Origin: Chitinophagaceae bacterium
GTDB lineage: Bacteria; Bacteroidota; Bacteroidia; Chitinophagales; Chitinophagaceae
Reading direction: 5' to 3'
Length of the DNA stretch: 5,861 bases
Assembly: GCA_947378615.1 (NCBI GenBank)
Contig: CANCKV010000245.1
Span: forward strand, 1 to 5,861
Part shown: positions 1 to 5,861 of the stretch, in pieces
Layout: the number at the start of each line of letters is the position of its first letter
Numbering within the stretch: the first letter of the stretch is position 1
Translations under genes and position numbers: made by a program
Notes under the pieces: model-generated
Database searches by the model: none
The model's input: only the letters and a program-made list of their open reading frames with translations
What the model was told of the DNA's origin: nothing

Positions 1-6
1 ATACAA

Positions 7-14
7 TATATTTG
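7..14 (+). promoter_or_regulatory. Bacteroidota-type -7 promoter element (TATATTTG)
   Basis: TATATTTG is an exact match to the TAnnTTTG -7 consensus used by the Bacteroidota primary sigma factor. It lies 37 bases before the aminotransferase ATG, which would give a 5' leader of roughly 30 bases. The matching -33 TTTG element would fall outside the window, so only half of the promoter can be judged. Confidence 0.6.
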
Positions 15-51
15 CCCACTTTTTTAATTATTACAAACAAATAAATTAGAT

Positions 52-1341
52 ATGGACGCACAAGCAGTGTCACTTAATGAAATCATTTCAAAAAACTCTC
101 CTGCAGTACTAGAAATGTTGTCCGAACGTGGAAAAAGTATATTCTTTCCTAAGTTGGGAATCCTTGCACAAGCTGCGCAAGCAAAAGGTAAAAATATAAA
201 TGCCACAATTGGCGAAGCAGTTGACGACAACGGTACGTCAATGCACCTTCCCGAATTTGATTCACTAATTAATCTCCCAATTAATAGTATTTTCCCTTAT
301 GCTCCAAGTTTTGGCAAACCCGAATTGAGAGATTTATGGAAAACTTTTATTTATAAAAAGAATCCATCTTTAGGAGACATAATTATCAGCAAACCTATCG
401 CAACTAATGGCTTGACTCATGGCATCAGTATGATGGGGTATTTGTTTACAGATGTTGATGATATTGTTCTTTTGTCTGACCATTATTGGGAAAATTATAA
501 TCTTATTTTTGAAAACGCATACAATGGGAAAGTTGACACTTTTGAATTATTTGCAAATGGAGGTTTTAATAGTGAAGCTTTCGATAAAAAATTAGATTCA
601 ATTCAAAAAGAGAAAATAACGATATTATTGAATTTTCCTAACAATCCTGCAGGATATACACCTTTGACTTCAGAGATTGAACCAATTGTTGCTGCCATTA
701 AAAAGCAAGCCGACGCAGGTAAGAAACTAGTTATTTTAATTGATGATGCCTATTTTGGATTGGTCTATGAAGATGATGTTTTCCCTGAATCAATTTTTGT
801 AAAACTTGCTAATCTACATGAAAATGTATTGGCTGTTAAATTAGATGGCGCAACTAAAGAAGATTATGTGTGGGGCTTTAGGGTAGGTTTTGTTAGTTAT
901 GGGATAAAAGGGGGTACGCCTGAATTGTACGAGGCACTTGAAAATAAGACAGCAGGTGCAATTCGTGGTAATATTTCAAATATTAGTCAGTTATCTCAAT
1001 CTCTACTTCAAAAGGTATATTCAAGCGAAAGCTACGATGCATCAAAGAATGACAAATTTAATATTCTAAAAGCACGTTATGATATACTGAAACAAACGTT
1101 TAGTGAACCTAAGTATGCTGAATATTTTGAGCCGCTGCCATTTAATTCTGGTTATTTTATGTGTGTTCAACTGAAGAAAGGTTTGGAAGCTGAAAAAGTT
1201 CGTAAACAGTTGCTCGATAATTACAGCACAGGTGTTATTGTATTAGGCAATGTAATAAGACTAGCTTTTTCTGCTGTTCCACAATCAAAATTGCCAGAAT
1301 TGATTGAGAATTTATTTAATGCTTGTAAGGATTTGGCCTAA
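52..1341 (+). CDS. PLP-dependent class I/II aminotransferase, substrate unknown
   Basis: The 429-residue product is a fold-type I PLP enzyme, expected to be a cytoplasmic aminotransferase. Visible landmarks are the NNPAG loop with N198, the D231-D-A-Y234 pair that contacts the pyridine nitrogen and O3', and K269 as the likely Schiff-base lysine, eight residues before R277 in KEDYVWGFR. R403 in VIRLAF fits the arginine that binds the substrate carboxylate. The length is normal for the class. The lysine context (DGATK) differs from the common S-x-[SA]-K of aspartate and aromatic aminotransferases, so this is a distinct subgroup, and I cannot name the amino acid donor. The ATG at 52 is chosen because a -7 promoter element lies 37 bases upstream. 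No Shine-Dalgarno is evident. The gene is monocistronic, convergent with the rhamnose genes, and followed by its own terminator, so no functional tie to them is implied. Confidence 0.9.
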   Translation: MDAQAVSLNEIISKNSPAVLEMLSERGKSIFFPKLGILAQAAQAKGKNINATIGEAVDDNGTSMHLPEFDSLINLPINSIFPYAPSFGKPELRDLWKTFIYKKNPSLGDIIISKPIATNGLTHGISMMGYLFTDVDDIVLLSDHYWENYNLIFENAYNGKVDTFELFANGGFNSEAFDKKLDSIQKEKITILLNFPNNPAGYTPLTSEIEPIVAAIKKQADAGKKLVILIDDAYFGLVYEDDVFPESIFVKLANLHENVLAVKLDGATKEDYVWGFRVGFVSYGIKGGTPELYEALENKTAGAIRGNISNISQLSQSLLQKVYSSESYDASKNDKFNILKARYDILKQTFSEPKYAEYFEPLPFNSGYFMCVQLKKGLEAEKVRKQLLDNYSTGVIVLGNVIRLAFSAVPQSKLPELIENLFNACKDLA

Positions 1342-1362
1342 GCGTTCTATAAATTGAAATAT

Positions 1363-1401
1363 AAAAAAACTCATAGCCTAAAACGGACTATGAGTTTTTT
1401 T
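1363..1401 (+). terminator. Intrinsic terminator after the aminotransferase gene
   Basis: CTCATAG (1370-1376) pairs perfectly with CTATGAG (1388-1394) around an 11-base loop. The stem is flanked by seven A on the left and seven T on the right, which can extend it to 14 bp. It begins 22 bases after the stop codon. Because both A and T tracts are present it could also act on minus-strand transcripts as a backup stop. Confidence 0.88.
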
Positions 1402-1425
1402 ATATCAAATACAATCTCTCAAATC

Positions 1426-1446
1426 CTATATTTTTATTAAATATAG
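1426..1446. repeat. AT-rich perfect inverted repeat
   Basis: CTATATTT (1426-1433) and AAATATAG (1439-1446) are exact reverse complements around TTATT. A weaker outer pair, TCTCT (1415-1419) with AGAGA (1454-1458), is nearly symmetric about the same centre. It lies between the two terminators. It could be a binding site, part of a 3' end structure or simply AT-rich chance; nothing assigns it a role. Confidence 0.4.
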
Positions 1447-1598
1447 ACTATTAAGAGAATACAAAAGTATCTTCAACAGCGATTGGCGATTTCTGTAACA
1501 AAACTAGTACAGATTTTAGCAATCAAAAGAGGTGTTATTAGCAATAGGAAAAAAATGAAGATAATATCAATAAAAAAGTGACTAATCTTTCTGGAAAT

Positions 1599-1641
1599 AA
1601 AAAAGCCCCGACAGAATATAATTCCTGACAGGGCTTTTTTT
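1599..1641 (-). terminator. Intrinsic terminator of the rhamnose operon (after aldA)
   Basis: Read on the minus strand, the hairpin starts about 17 bases after the aldA stop. GGGCT (1631-1635) pairs with AGCCC (1604-1608). The stem continues with a C-A and an A-A mismatch through the CTG/CAG block, and the T tract comes from 1599-1604. On the plus strand there is a seven-T tract at 1635-1641, so it can work in both directions. This marks aldA as the last gene of the operon. Confidence 0.85.
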
Positions 1642-1657
1642 ATTCTAAAAGTGCTTA

Positions 1658-3106
1658 TTAGTGTCTTTGCAGATAAACAACTTTTGTTTGTAGATACTCT
1701 TCCATACCATGTTTGCCATCCGCACCACCGATGCCTGATTTGCGCCATCCTGCATGAAAACCTTGCATTCCTTCAAAATGTTCCCTATTCACATAAACTT
1801 CTCCGAACTTCAATTGCTCGATACCATATTGTACCTTATTGATATTCTCTGAAAAAATAGAAGAAGTTAATCCATATTGACAATCGTTAGCATTTGCAAT
1901 CGCTTCGTCTAATGAGTCAAACGGCATAACTGGTAATACTGGGCCGAAGATTTCATCCTGAATGATTTCAGAATCTTGCTTACAACCTGTAATCAAAGTT
2001 GGTTCGTAGTAATAACCCTTTCCAAAAGCACCGTTTGGATTTCCTCCAAGAAGAATCTCTGCACCCGCAGCTTTTGCACGTTTCACCATACCATCAATCT
2101 TGAGTACTTGGTCTTTTGAAACCTGACTACTCATCTCAGGATTTCCAGTATCAAATGCATCGCCTACTTTCACTTTCTTAAAGCGGGCAATTAATCTCTC
2201 CATAAATGGTTCATAAATCTTTCTATCCACATACACTCTTTCCGCACAGTTACATACTTGTCCACTGAAAATAATTCTAGAATTTGTCACACCTTCAATT
2301 GCCACATCCAAATCAGCGTCATCACAAACAATTACTGGAGCCTTACCACCTAATTCGAGAGATACCTTCGTAATATGTTCAGCACTTGAAGAGATAATCT
2401 GACGACCTGCCTCTAGGCTACCTGTCAAACTAACAATGCCAGTAATTGGACTCTTCACCAACGCATCTCCAATCAAACTTCCACTTCCACAAACAAAATT
2501 TACCACACCTTTTGGTAATCCTACGCTTTGCAACATAGTCGTAAACTCCATAATGGTATTCGGTGCGATAGAACTTGGTTTGATAACAATTGTATTTCCT
2601 GTTACCAAAGCAGGTGCCACCTTACGCGCCATTACAAAGAATGGAAAATTCCAAGGACAAATCCCTACTGCAACCCCGATTGGGCATTTATGTAAGAAAA
2701 TTTGTTCTCCCTTCCTGTCGCTCTGAATAATTTCACCTTCAATTCTTCTTGCCCATGCAGCGTTGTAATCAAAATAAGTTGCCGTAAAGTCAATTTCCAC
2801 TTGAGCCAAACCAATTACCTTGGCTTGTTCGCTTGCAAGCGTCCGTGCAAGATGTTCTCGGTTCGCCCTGATTACATCTGCCATTTTGTTCAAATAACTA
2901 GCCCTTTCTGCGGCTGTCAATGCTTCCCAAGACGGCTGTGCAGCCTTGGCAGCTTCCAATGCTTTTTCTGCGTCAGCATTACTACCTTTTGGTATGGTAG
3001 AAATAACTTCTTCAGTGCATGGGTTAAGCACTTCAATCACATCGGTTGAAGTAGAAGAAACATGTTCTCCGTTGATGTACTGTTTGTACGATTTAACACT
3101 ACTCAT
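1658..3106 (-). CDS. aldA: Lactaldehyde dehydrogenase (AldA-type aldehyde dehydrogenase)
   Basis: This 482-residue NAD(P)-dependent aldehyde dehydrogenase oxidises L-lactaldehyde from rhamnose or fucose breakdown to L-lactate in the cytoplasm; AldA enzymes also accept glycolaldehyde. Visible elements are PWNFPF with oxyanion N153, the cofactor loop IKPS with K176, SLTGS (226-230), general base E251 in LELGGK and catalytic C285 in SGQVCNCAERVYV. E385 lies in DEIFGPV, and the AldA-specific end includes MQGFHAGWRKSGIGGADGKH. EGEIIQSDR (123-131) and the C-terminus closely match E. coli AldA (479 residues) as I remember it, with C285 at the same number. Position 179 is Ser where E. coli AldA has Glu, which may affect NAD versus NADP choice. 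The start is the ATG 44 bp after the rhaB stop; it has an A-rich leader and no Shine-Dalgarno. It is the last gene of the operon. Confidence 0.93.
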   Translation of the reverse strand: MSSVKSYKQYINGEHVSSTSTDVIEVLNPCTEEVISTIPKGSNADAEKALEAAKAAQPSWEALTAAERASYLNKMADVIRANREHLARTLASEQAKVIGLAQVEIDFTATYFDYNAAWARRIEGEIIQSDRKGEQIFLHKCPIGVAVGICPWNFPFFVMARKVAPALVTGNTIVIKPSSIAPNTIMEFTTMLQSVGLPKGVVNFVCGSGSLIGDALVKSPITGIVSLTGSLEAGRQIISSSAEHITKVSLELGGKAPVIVCDDADLDVAIEGVTNSRIIFSGQVCNCAERVYVDRKIYEPFMERLIARFKKVKVGDAFDTGNPEMSSQVSKDQVLKIDGMVKRAKAAGAEILLGGNPNGAFGKGYYYEPTLITGCKQDSEIIQDEIFGPVLPVMPFDSLDEAIANANDCQYGLTSSIFSENINKVQYGIEQLKFGEVYVNREHFEGMQGFHAGWRKSGIGGADGKHGMEEYLQTKVVYLQRH

Positions 3107-3150
3107 GTTGTTTTATTTTAAAGTAAAAGAAAAACGCGGCAAGCGTCAAT

Positions 3151-4620
3151 TTAAAAAAGCTGTTTTATTTTTTCATATTGTGTTTCCCACTCTAATTTAT
3201 CAGTTGGCAAATAAGATTTTGTCTCAACAGAATTCCTCATCACTTCCCTAATATCGTCAAAAGAGGAAAGTTCTTTCATGGCTAATGCCTGTACCAATAT
3301 ATTTCCAGATGCAGTTGCCTCCACAGGCCCTGCAATAACTGGAAGTTGGGTAGCATTTGCTGTCAACTGACAAAGTAAATGATTTTTTGTACCTCCTCCA
3401 ATAGCATGAATAGACTTTATTTCAAAAGAAGCATGTCGAACCAACTTGTCCAAAGTAAACCTGTATTTCATCGCTAGGCTTTCGAAAATACACCTTGCCC
3501 ATTCCCCATAAGTTTGAGGTATTGATTGATTGGTTTTTATAAGATAATTGGTAATCATCGTTACCATATCTCCTGCTTGTTTGAAATCGTCGGCATCGCA
3601 ATCAATGAATCTTTCAAATGGCTTCGCCAATAACACCTCCTCATCTATTTGAGCATAAGTTACTTTCTGTCCTTGCTTTTCCCATGATTGAATACATTGT
3701 TCTATTAACCAAAAGCCTGTAATGTTTTTCAGGAAACGAATCGTTCCATTTACGCCGCCTTCATTTGTAAAGGAATCAGCAAAAGTTTCCTCATTGATGA
3801 TAGGTTGTGCAGATTCAATACCCATCAAAGACCATGTTCCCAAACTTAGGTAGGCAAATTCACTCCCAATTGCAGGAATTGCAGCAACGGCAGATGCTGT
3901 ATCATGAGAGGCAACGGCAATTACAGGAATTGAAGGAACATTGAGATGCTGTGAAAGTTGCGGAGTCAGTGTTCCTACCTTTTCTCCAGGAAATACAATC
4001 TTAGAAAATAAATCTTTTCCTATATCAAGCTTAGAAAGCAATAAACTATCCCAATCCCGTTCCTTGCAATTAAGTAAAGAAGAGGTAGAGGCAATCGTAT
4101 ATTCATTCAAATAGACGCCTGTCAATAAGTAATTCAATAAGTCGGGGGTAAATAATAGTTTCTTAGCGTTTAGGAATGTATTGGTCTTGAGTTTTTTCTG
4201 AGCAAACAACTGAAAGACTGAATTTAATTGCATCGTTTGAATGCCTGCAATTGCATACAATTCACTGATAGGCATTATTTCATTGGCCAATTGTTCTACT
4301 GCACCATCGGAAATACTATCCCGATAGATATAAGGAAGTCCTGTCAGGTAGCCTTCTCCATTAATCAATCCAAAGTCAACGCCCCATGTGTCAATGCCAA
4401 TAGATTGTATGGCAAATCCATTTTGTGTGGCTAATTGGATACTATTTAATATTTCATCAAATAGCTTGTAGATATTCCAGAATAGGTGTCCATTTACAGG
4501 CACAAATGCATTGGCAAAACGATTGACCTCTACCGTTTCCAATTTCCCGTTGTCCAAAAAGCCTACAATACCTCTACCACTTGTAGCACCTAAATCAATC
4601 GCTAGATAACACTTTTTCAT
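3151..4620 (-). CDS. rhaB: Rhamnulokinase
   Basis: This FGGY-family sugar kinase transfers phosphate from ATP to L-rhamnulose, giving L-rhamnulose 1-phosphate. Numbering is from the ATG at 4620 (489 residues). The N-terminal phosphate-binding motif is DLGATSGR (9-16), followed by SIGIDTWGVDFGL (73-85). The catalytic base is D240 in SHDTASA. Further landmarks are LSLGTWSLMG (258-267), TNEGG (285-289), AIGGGTKN (406-413) and GPVEATASGN (431-440). SIGIDTWGVDF, ASHDTASAV and GPVEA match E. coli RhaB rather than fuculokinase. A TTG two codons upstream (4626) is also in frame. The ATG is preferred because it puts DLG at the usual distance from the start and is the ordinary start codon. The gene sits between rhaD and aldA in the operon. 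Its leader contains the repeat-rich spacer, which could affect its expression. Confidence 0.94.
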   Translation of the reverse strand: MKKCYLAIDLGATSGRGIVGFLDNGKLETVEVNRFANAFVPVNGHLFWNIYKLFDEILNSIQLATQNGFAIQSIGIDTWGVDFGLINGEGYLTGLPYIYRDSISDGAVEQLANEIMPISELYAIAGIQTMQLNSVFQLFAQKKLKTNTFLNAKKLLFTPDLLNYLLTGVYLNEYTIASTSSLLNCKERDWDSLLLSKLDIGKDLFSKIVFPGEKVGTLTPQLSQHLNVPSIPVIAVASHDTASAVAAIPAIGSEFAYLSLGTWSLMGIESAQPIINEETFADSFTNEGGVNGTIRFLKNITGFWLIEQCIQSWEKQGQKVTYAQIDEEVLLAKPFERFIDCDADDFKQAGDMVTMITNYLIKTNQSIPQTYGEWARCIFESLAMKYRFTLDKLVRHASFEIKSIHAIGGGTKNHLLCQLTANATQLPVIAGPVEATASGNILVQALAMKELSSFDDIREVMRNSVETKSYLPTDKLEWETQYEKIKQLF

Positions 4621-4656
4621 ACGCAATCTTTTTAAAAGAGTGATGAGTAATGAATT

Positions 4657-4683
4657 ATGAGTGATAAGTGATGAGTGATAAGT
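4657..4683. repeat. Short tandem repeat of a 7-base unit (TGATRAG)
   Basis: ATGAGTGATAAGT occurs exactly twice (4657-4669 and 4671-4683) with a 14-base period. Inside it, TGATAAG, TGATGAG and TGATAAG run head to tail (4662-4682). This is the left arm of the spacer's inverted repeat. Such a short unit could change copy number by slippage. Confidence 0.75.
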
Positions 4684-4706
4684 CCTTTTAAATTAAACTT
4701 ATGACA

Positions 4707-4769
4707 CATCACTCATTGTTCATAATTTATAATTCTCTAAAGACTCATCACTCATAGTTCATAATTCAT
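4707..4769. repeat. Direct repeat pair, 24 bases, 39-base period
   Basis: Copies at 4707-4730 and 4746-4769 both begin CATCACTCAT and contain GTTCATAATT. They agree at 22 of 24 positions by eye, differing only at the 11th and 22nd bases. Each is partly complementary to the same left arm near 4650-4675, so two alternative hairpins are possible. Confidence 0.8.
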
Positions 4770-4783
4770 CACTATTGAGTGAC

Positions 4784-5590
4784 TTATTTCCCAAAGTCCT
4801 TATAAACAATTAATAGCTCTTCCATTTCTGCTTCTGTTAGACCTGTTGGTTCAAAACCTGCCGCCTTACATTGCAAATACATACCTGCAGACTTATTCAA
4901 CACATCAATCACATCAAAAGCTAGCGTTAAAGAAGTACCTACTGCAAAAGCACCATGTTTTTGCCAAAGGATAGTATTCTTCGTCGCCAATTTTTCAATT
5001 GTTGCTTTGGCAATCTTTGTATTTCCTGGAATTTGGTAAGGAATGAAACCCATTCCAAGGGGAACAAATACAACAGTTTCAGGGTGCATTTTCCACAAAG
5101 TCTTATTGAATATTTCTTCAGAAACCATTTCAGGATGATGAGATAAGCTCACCAAATCAGATGGATGTGTATGTAAAATTGTATTGTAACCTGGTTTTGT
5201 TTCTTTCAAAACACCATGACAAGCCAAATGCGTAGGCAACTCGGATGTAGGTCTGATTGTTTTACCAAAAGAAGTAAAATAAATCTTGTAAGAAATGCCG
5301 TCAGCACCTACTCCTACAATCATCGTATGTTCTTTCGGTTGTTTAGAGATTTCTCTCATCCGATGCCCTGTACCTGTTATTAATACAAATTCATTAGCCA
5401 AAGCAGGAATTGGTGAAGGCAATACCAAATTGTCTAATACACTAAGATCTTTAAATGTTTCTTCAGAAACGTCAGAAAGTCTAATAGAAATGTTTCCTGC
5501 ATTTAATTCTGCCCAACCACGCTGCCAAAGATAACCTGATATCTCGGATAGCTCTACATACAATGGGTCTAAAATTGCGATGTTACTCAT
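4784..5590 (-). CDS. rhaD: Rhamnulose-1-phosphate aldolase
   Basis: This is a zinc-dependent class II aldolase of the AraD/FucA fold. It cleaves L-rhamnulose 1-phosphate to dihydroxyacetone phosphate and L-lactaldehyde. At 268 residues it fits RhaD (about 274 in E. coli), whereas fuculose aldolase FucA is nearer 215. Zinc ligands are visible as H140 and H142 in LHTHPSD and H212 in QKHGAF. Catalytic E117 lies in TSELPTH. E171 corresponds to the second acidic residue reported for E. coli RhaD. The phosphate-site loops are NAGNIS (30-35) and ITGTGHR (71-77). The family is a homotetramer. The ATG lies 14 bp after the fucO stop, so the two genes are almost certainly co-transcribed. The leader has no Shine-Dalgarno. 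In Bacteroides the equivalent gene has been called rhaA, a name used elsewhere for the isomerase. Confidence 0.93.
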   Translation of the reverse strand: MSNIAILDPLYVELSEISGYLWQRGWAELNAGNISIRLSDVSEETFKDLSVLDNLVLPSPIPALANEFVLITGTGHRMREISKQPKEHTMIVGVGADGISYKIYFTSFGKTIRPTSELPTHLACHGVLKETKPGYNTILHTHPSDLVSLSHHPEMVSEEIFNKTLWKMHPETVVFVPLGMGFIPYQIPGNTKIAKATIEKLATKNTILWQKHGAFAVGTSLTLAFDVIDVLNKSAGMYLQCKAAGFEPTGLTEAEMEELLIVYKDFGK

Positions 5591-5604
5591 AATCGAACGT
5601 TTGA

Positions 5605-5861
5605 TTAGCCTTTGAAGGCTGTTAAATAAATATTTTTAATGTCATTGATTGTTACTTCTCTTGGATTACCTCCTGTACAAACATCATTCATTGCTTGTGC
5701 GGCTAATTTGTCGATGTCCTCCACTTTAAACTTAGTGTCTTTCAAGGCGGGTATCTTTAATTTAACTGCCATTTCCTTCAACGTGTCAATAGCTAGTTTG
5801 CCTGCCTCATTAACCGAAAGTCCTGAGATATCTTTTCCTAATGCCTGTGCTATCAAGGCAA
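5605..5861 (-). CDS. fucO: Lactaldehyde reductase (iron-dependent alcohol dehydrogenase), C-terminal part
   Basis: Only about the last 84 residues are present; the frame stays open to the window edge. The TTG at 5854-5856 is an internal Leu codon, not a start. The block VCTGGNPRE, followed by a short helix ending TAFKG, matches the C-terminus of E. coli FucO (VCTGGNPREATLEDI.., recalled from memory). Family members are about 380 residues, so some 300 residues, including the Asp/His iron site, lie outside. The enzyme reduces L-lactaldehyde with NADH to L-1,2-propanediol, which regenerates NAD under anaerobic growth. It sits directly ahead of rhaD, as expected for the reductive branch of rhamnose use. 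Another iron-dependent alcohol dehydrogenase is possible, but the C-terminal match and the context favour lactaldehyde reductase (called rhaO in Bacteroides). Confidence 0.87.
   Translation of the reverse strand, partial: ALIAQALGKDISGLSVNEAGKLAIDTLKEMAVKLKIPALKDTKFKVEDIDKLAAQAMNDVCTGGNPREVTINDIKNIYLTAFKG

Larger units (their letters stand above)
1342..1657. other. Convergent intergenic region (316 bp)
   Basis: This gap separates the 3' ends of the aminotransferase and aldA. It holds two terminators, one near each gene, and an AT-rich inverted repeat. The middle part (about 1460-1598) has no convincing gene. An eight-codon ATG..TGA frame at 1555-1581 has an AGG upstream but no recognisable promoter. 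TTAGCAAT occurs twice (1516-1523 and 1538-1545), 22 bases apart, which may be chance in such AT-rich sequence. Confidence 0.7.
4638..4776. repeat. Imperfect long inverted repeat in the rhaD-rhaB spacer
   Basis: Reverse complementing the left arm (about 4645-4676) gives ACTCATCACT followed, after six unpaired bases, by TCATAATTCAT. Both blocks appear in the right arm (about 4743-4769) at the same spacing. The 163-bp spacer is otherwise made of ATGAGT/ACTCAT-like words and shows no gene. In the rhaD-rhaB transcript the arms could fold into a hairpin ending about 20-25 bases before the rhaB ATG. Similar ATGAGTGATGAG-type intergenic repeats are, as I recall, common in Bacteroidota genomes, so this may be a dispersed repeat rather than a dedicated regulator. 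Confidence 0.7.

Noticed and set aside
1555..1581. Eight-codon plus-strand frame with an upstream AGG, followed by a terminator hairpin
   Set aside because: It resembles a leader peptide with attenuator, but there is no TAnnTTTG promoter and the gene beyond the hairpin runs in the opposite direction.
1473..1748. Minus-strand 91-codon frame with a hydrophobic stretch
   Set aside because: It overlaps the 3' end of aldA in another frame and runs through the operon terminator; the hydrophobic residues come from A/T-rich intergenic DNA.
3124..3147. Small GC hairpin (ACGC/GCGT) with a T-rich tail on the minus strand between rhaB and aldA
   Set aside because: Only four Watson-Crick pairs plus one possible G-T; too short to call a terminator or attenuator inside the 44-bp gap.
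4621..4626. TTG at 4626 as the rhaB start
   Set aside because: It adds only two residues; the ATG at 4620 is the ordinary start codon and fits the usual distance to the DLG motif.
4638..4776. CRISPR array
   Set aside because: The repeats are short, inexact, both direct and inverted, and the intervening sequence is built from the same words rather than unique spacers; no cas genes are nearby.
5854..5856. Start codon for an 83-residue gene at the right edge
   Set aside because: The codon is an internal TTG of a longer frame that remains open to the window end, and the sequence matches the C-terminus of FucO.
1658..5861. Fucose rather than rhamnose operon
   Set aside because: The kinase motifs match RhaB, and the aldolase length and active-site spacing match RhaD; only the reductase name refers to fucose.

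Overview
The window looks like Bacteroidota DNA. It is AT-rich, the coding regions lack clear Shine-Dalgarno sequences, and the one promoter I can see has the Bacteroidota -7 form TAnnTTTG. The genus cannot be named from this evidence.

Layout. Positions 1-1341 hold a plus-strand gene for a PLP-dependent class I/II aminotransferase of unknown substrate, with its promoter at the left edge and an intrinsic terminator behind it. Positions 1342-1657 are a convergent intergenic region with two hairpin terminators, one serving each side, and an AT-rich inverted repeat between them. From 1658 to the right edge all genes are on the minus strand and form one apparent operon. In transcription order these are the C-terminal end of a lactaldehyde reductase (fucO-type, cut by the window edge), rhamnulose-1-phosphate aldolase (rhaD), rhamnulokinase (rhaB) and lactaldehyde dehydrogenase (aldA). 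Gaps are 14 bp (fucO-rhaD), 163 bp (rhaD-rhaB, counted from the preferred ATG of rhaB) and 44 bp (rhaB-aldA).

How the genes work together. RhaB phosphorylates L-rhamnulose. RhaD splits the product into dihydroxyacetone phosphate and L-lactaldehyde. The lactaldehyde is then reduced to L-1,2-propanediol (FucO) or oxidised to L-lactate (AldA). The operon therefore carries both the fermentative and the oxidative branch. Isomerase, permease and regulator are not in the window and presumably lie upstream, beyond position 5861.

I do not see a new defence, mobile or RNA system. The points most worth a second look are the repeat-filled rhaD-rhaB spacer, where one left arm can pair with either of two right copies, and a Ser in AldA at the position where the E. 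coli NAD-dependent enzyme has Glu.
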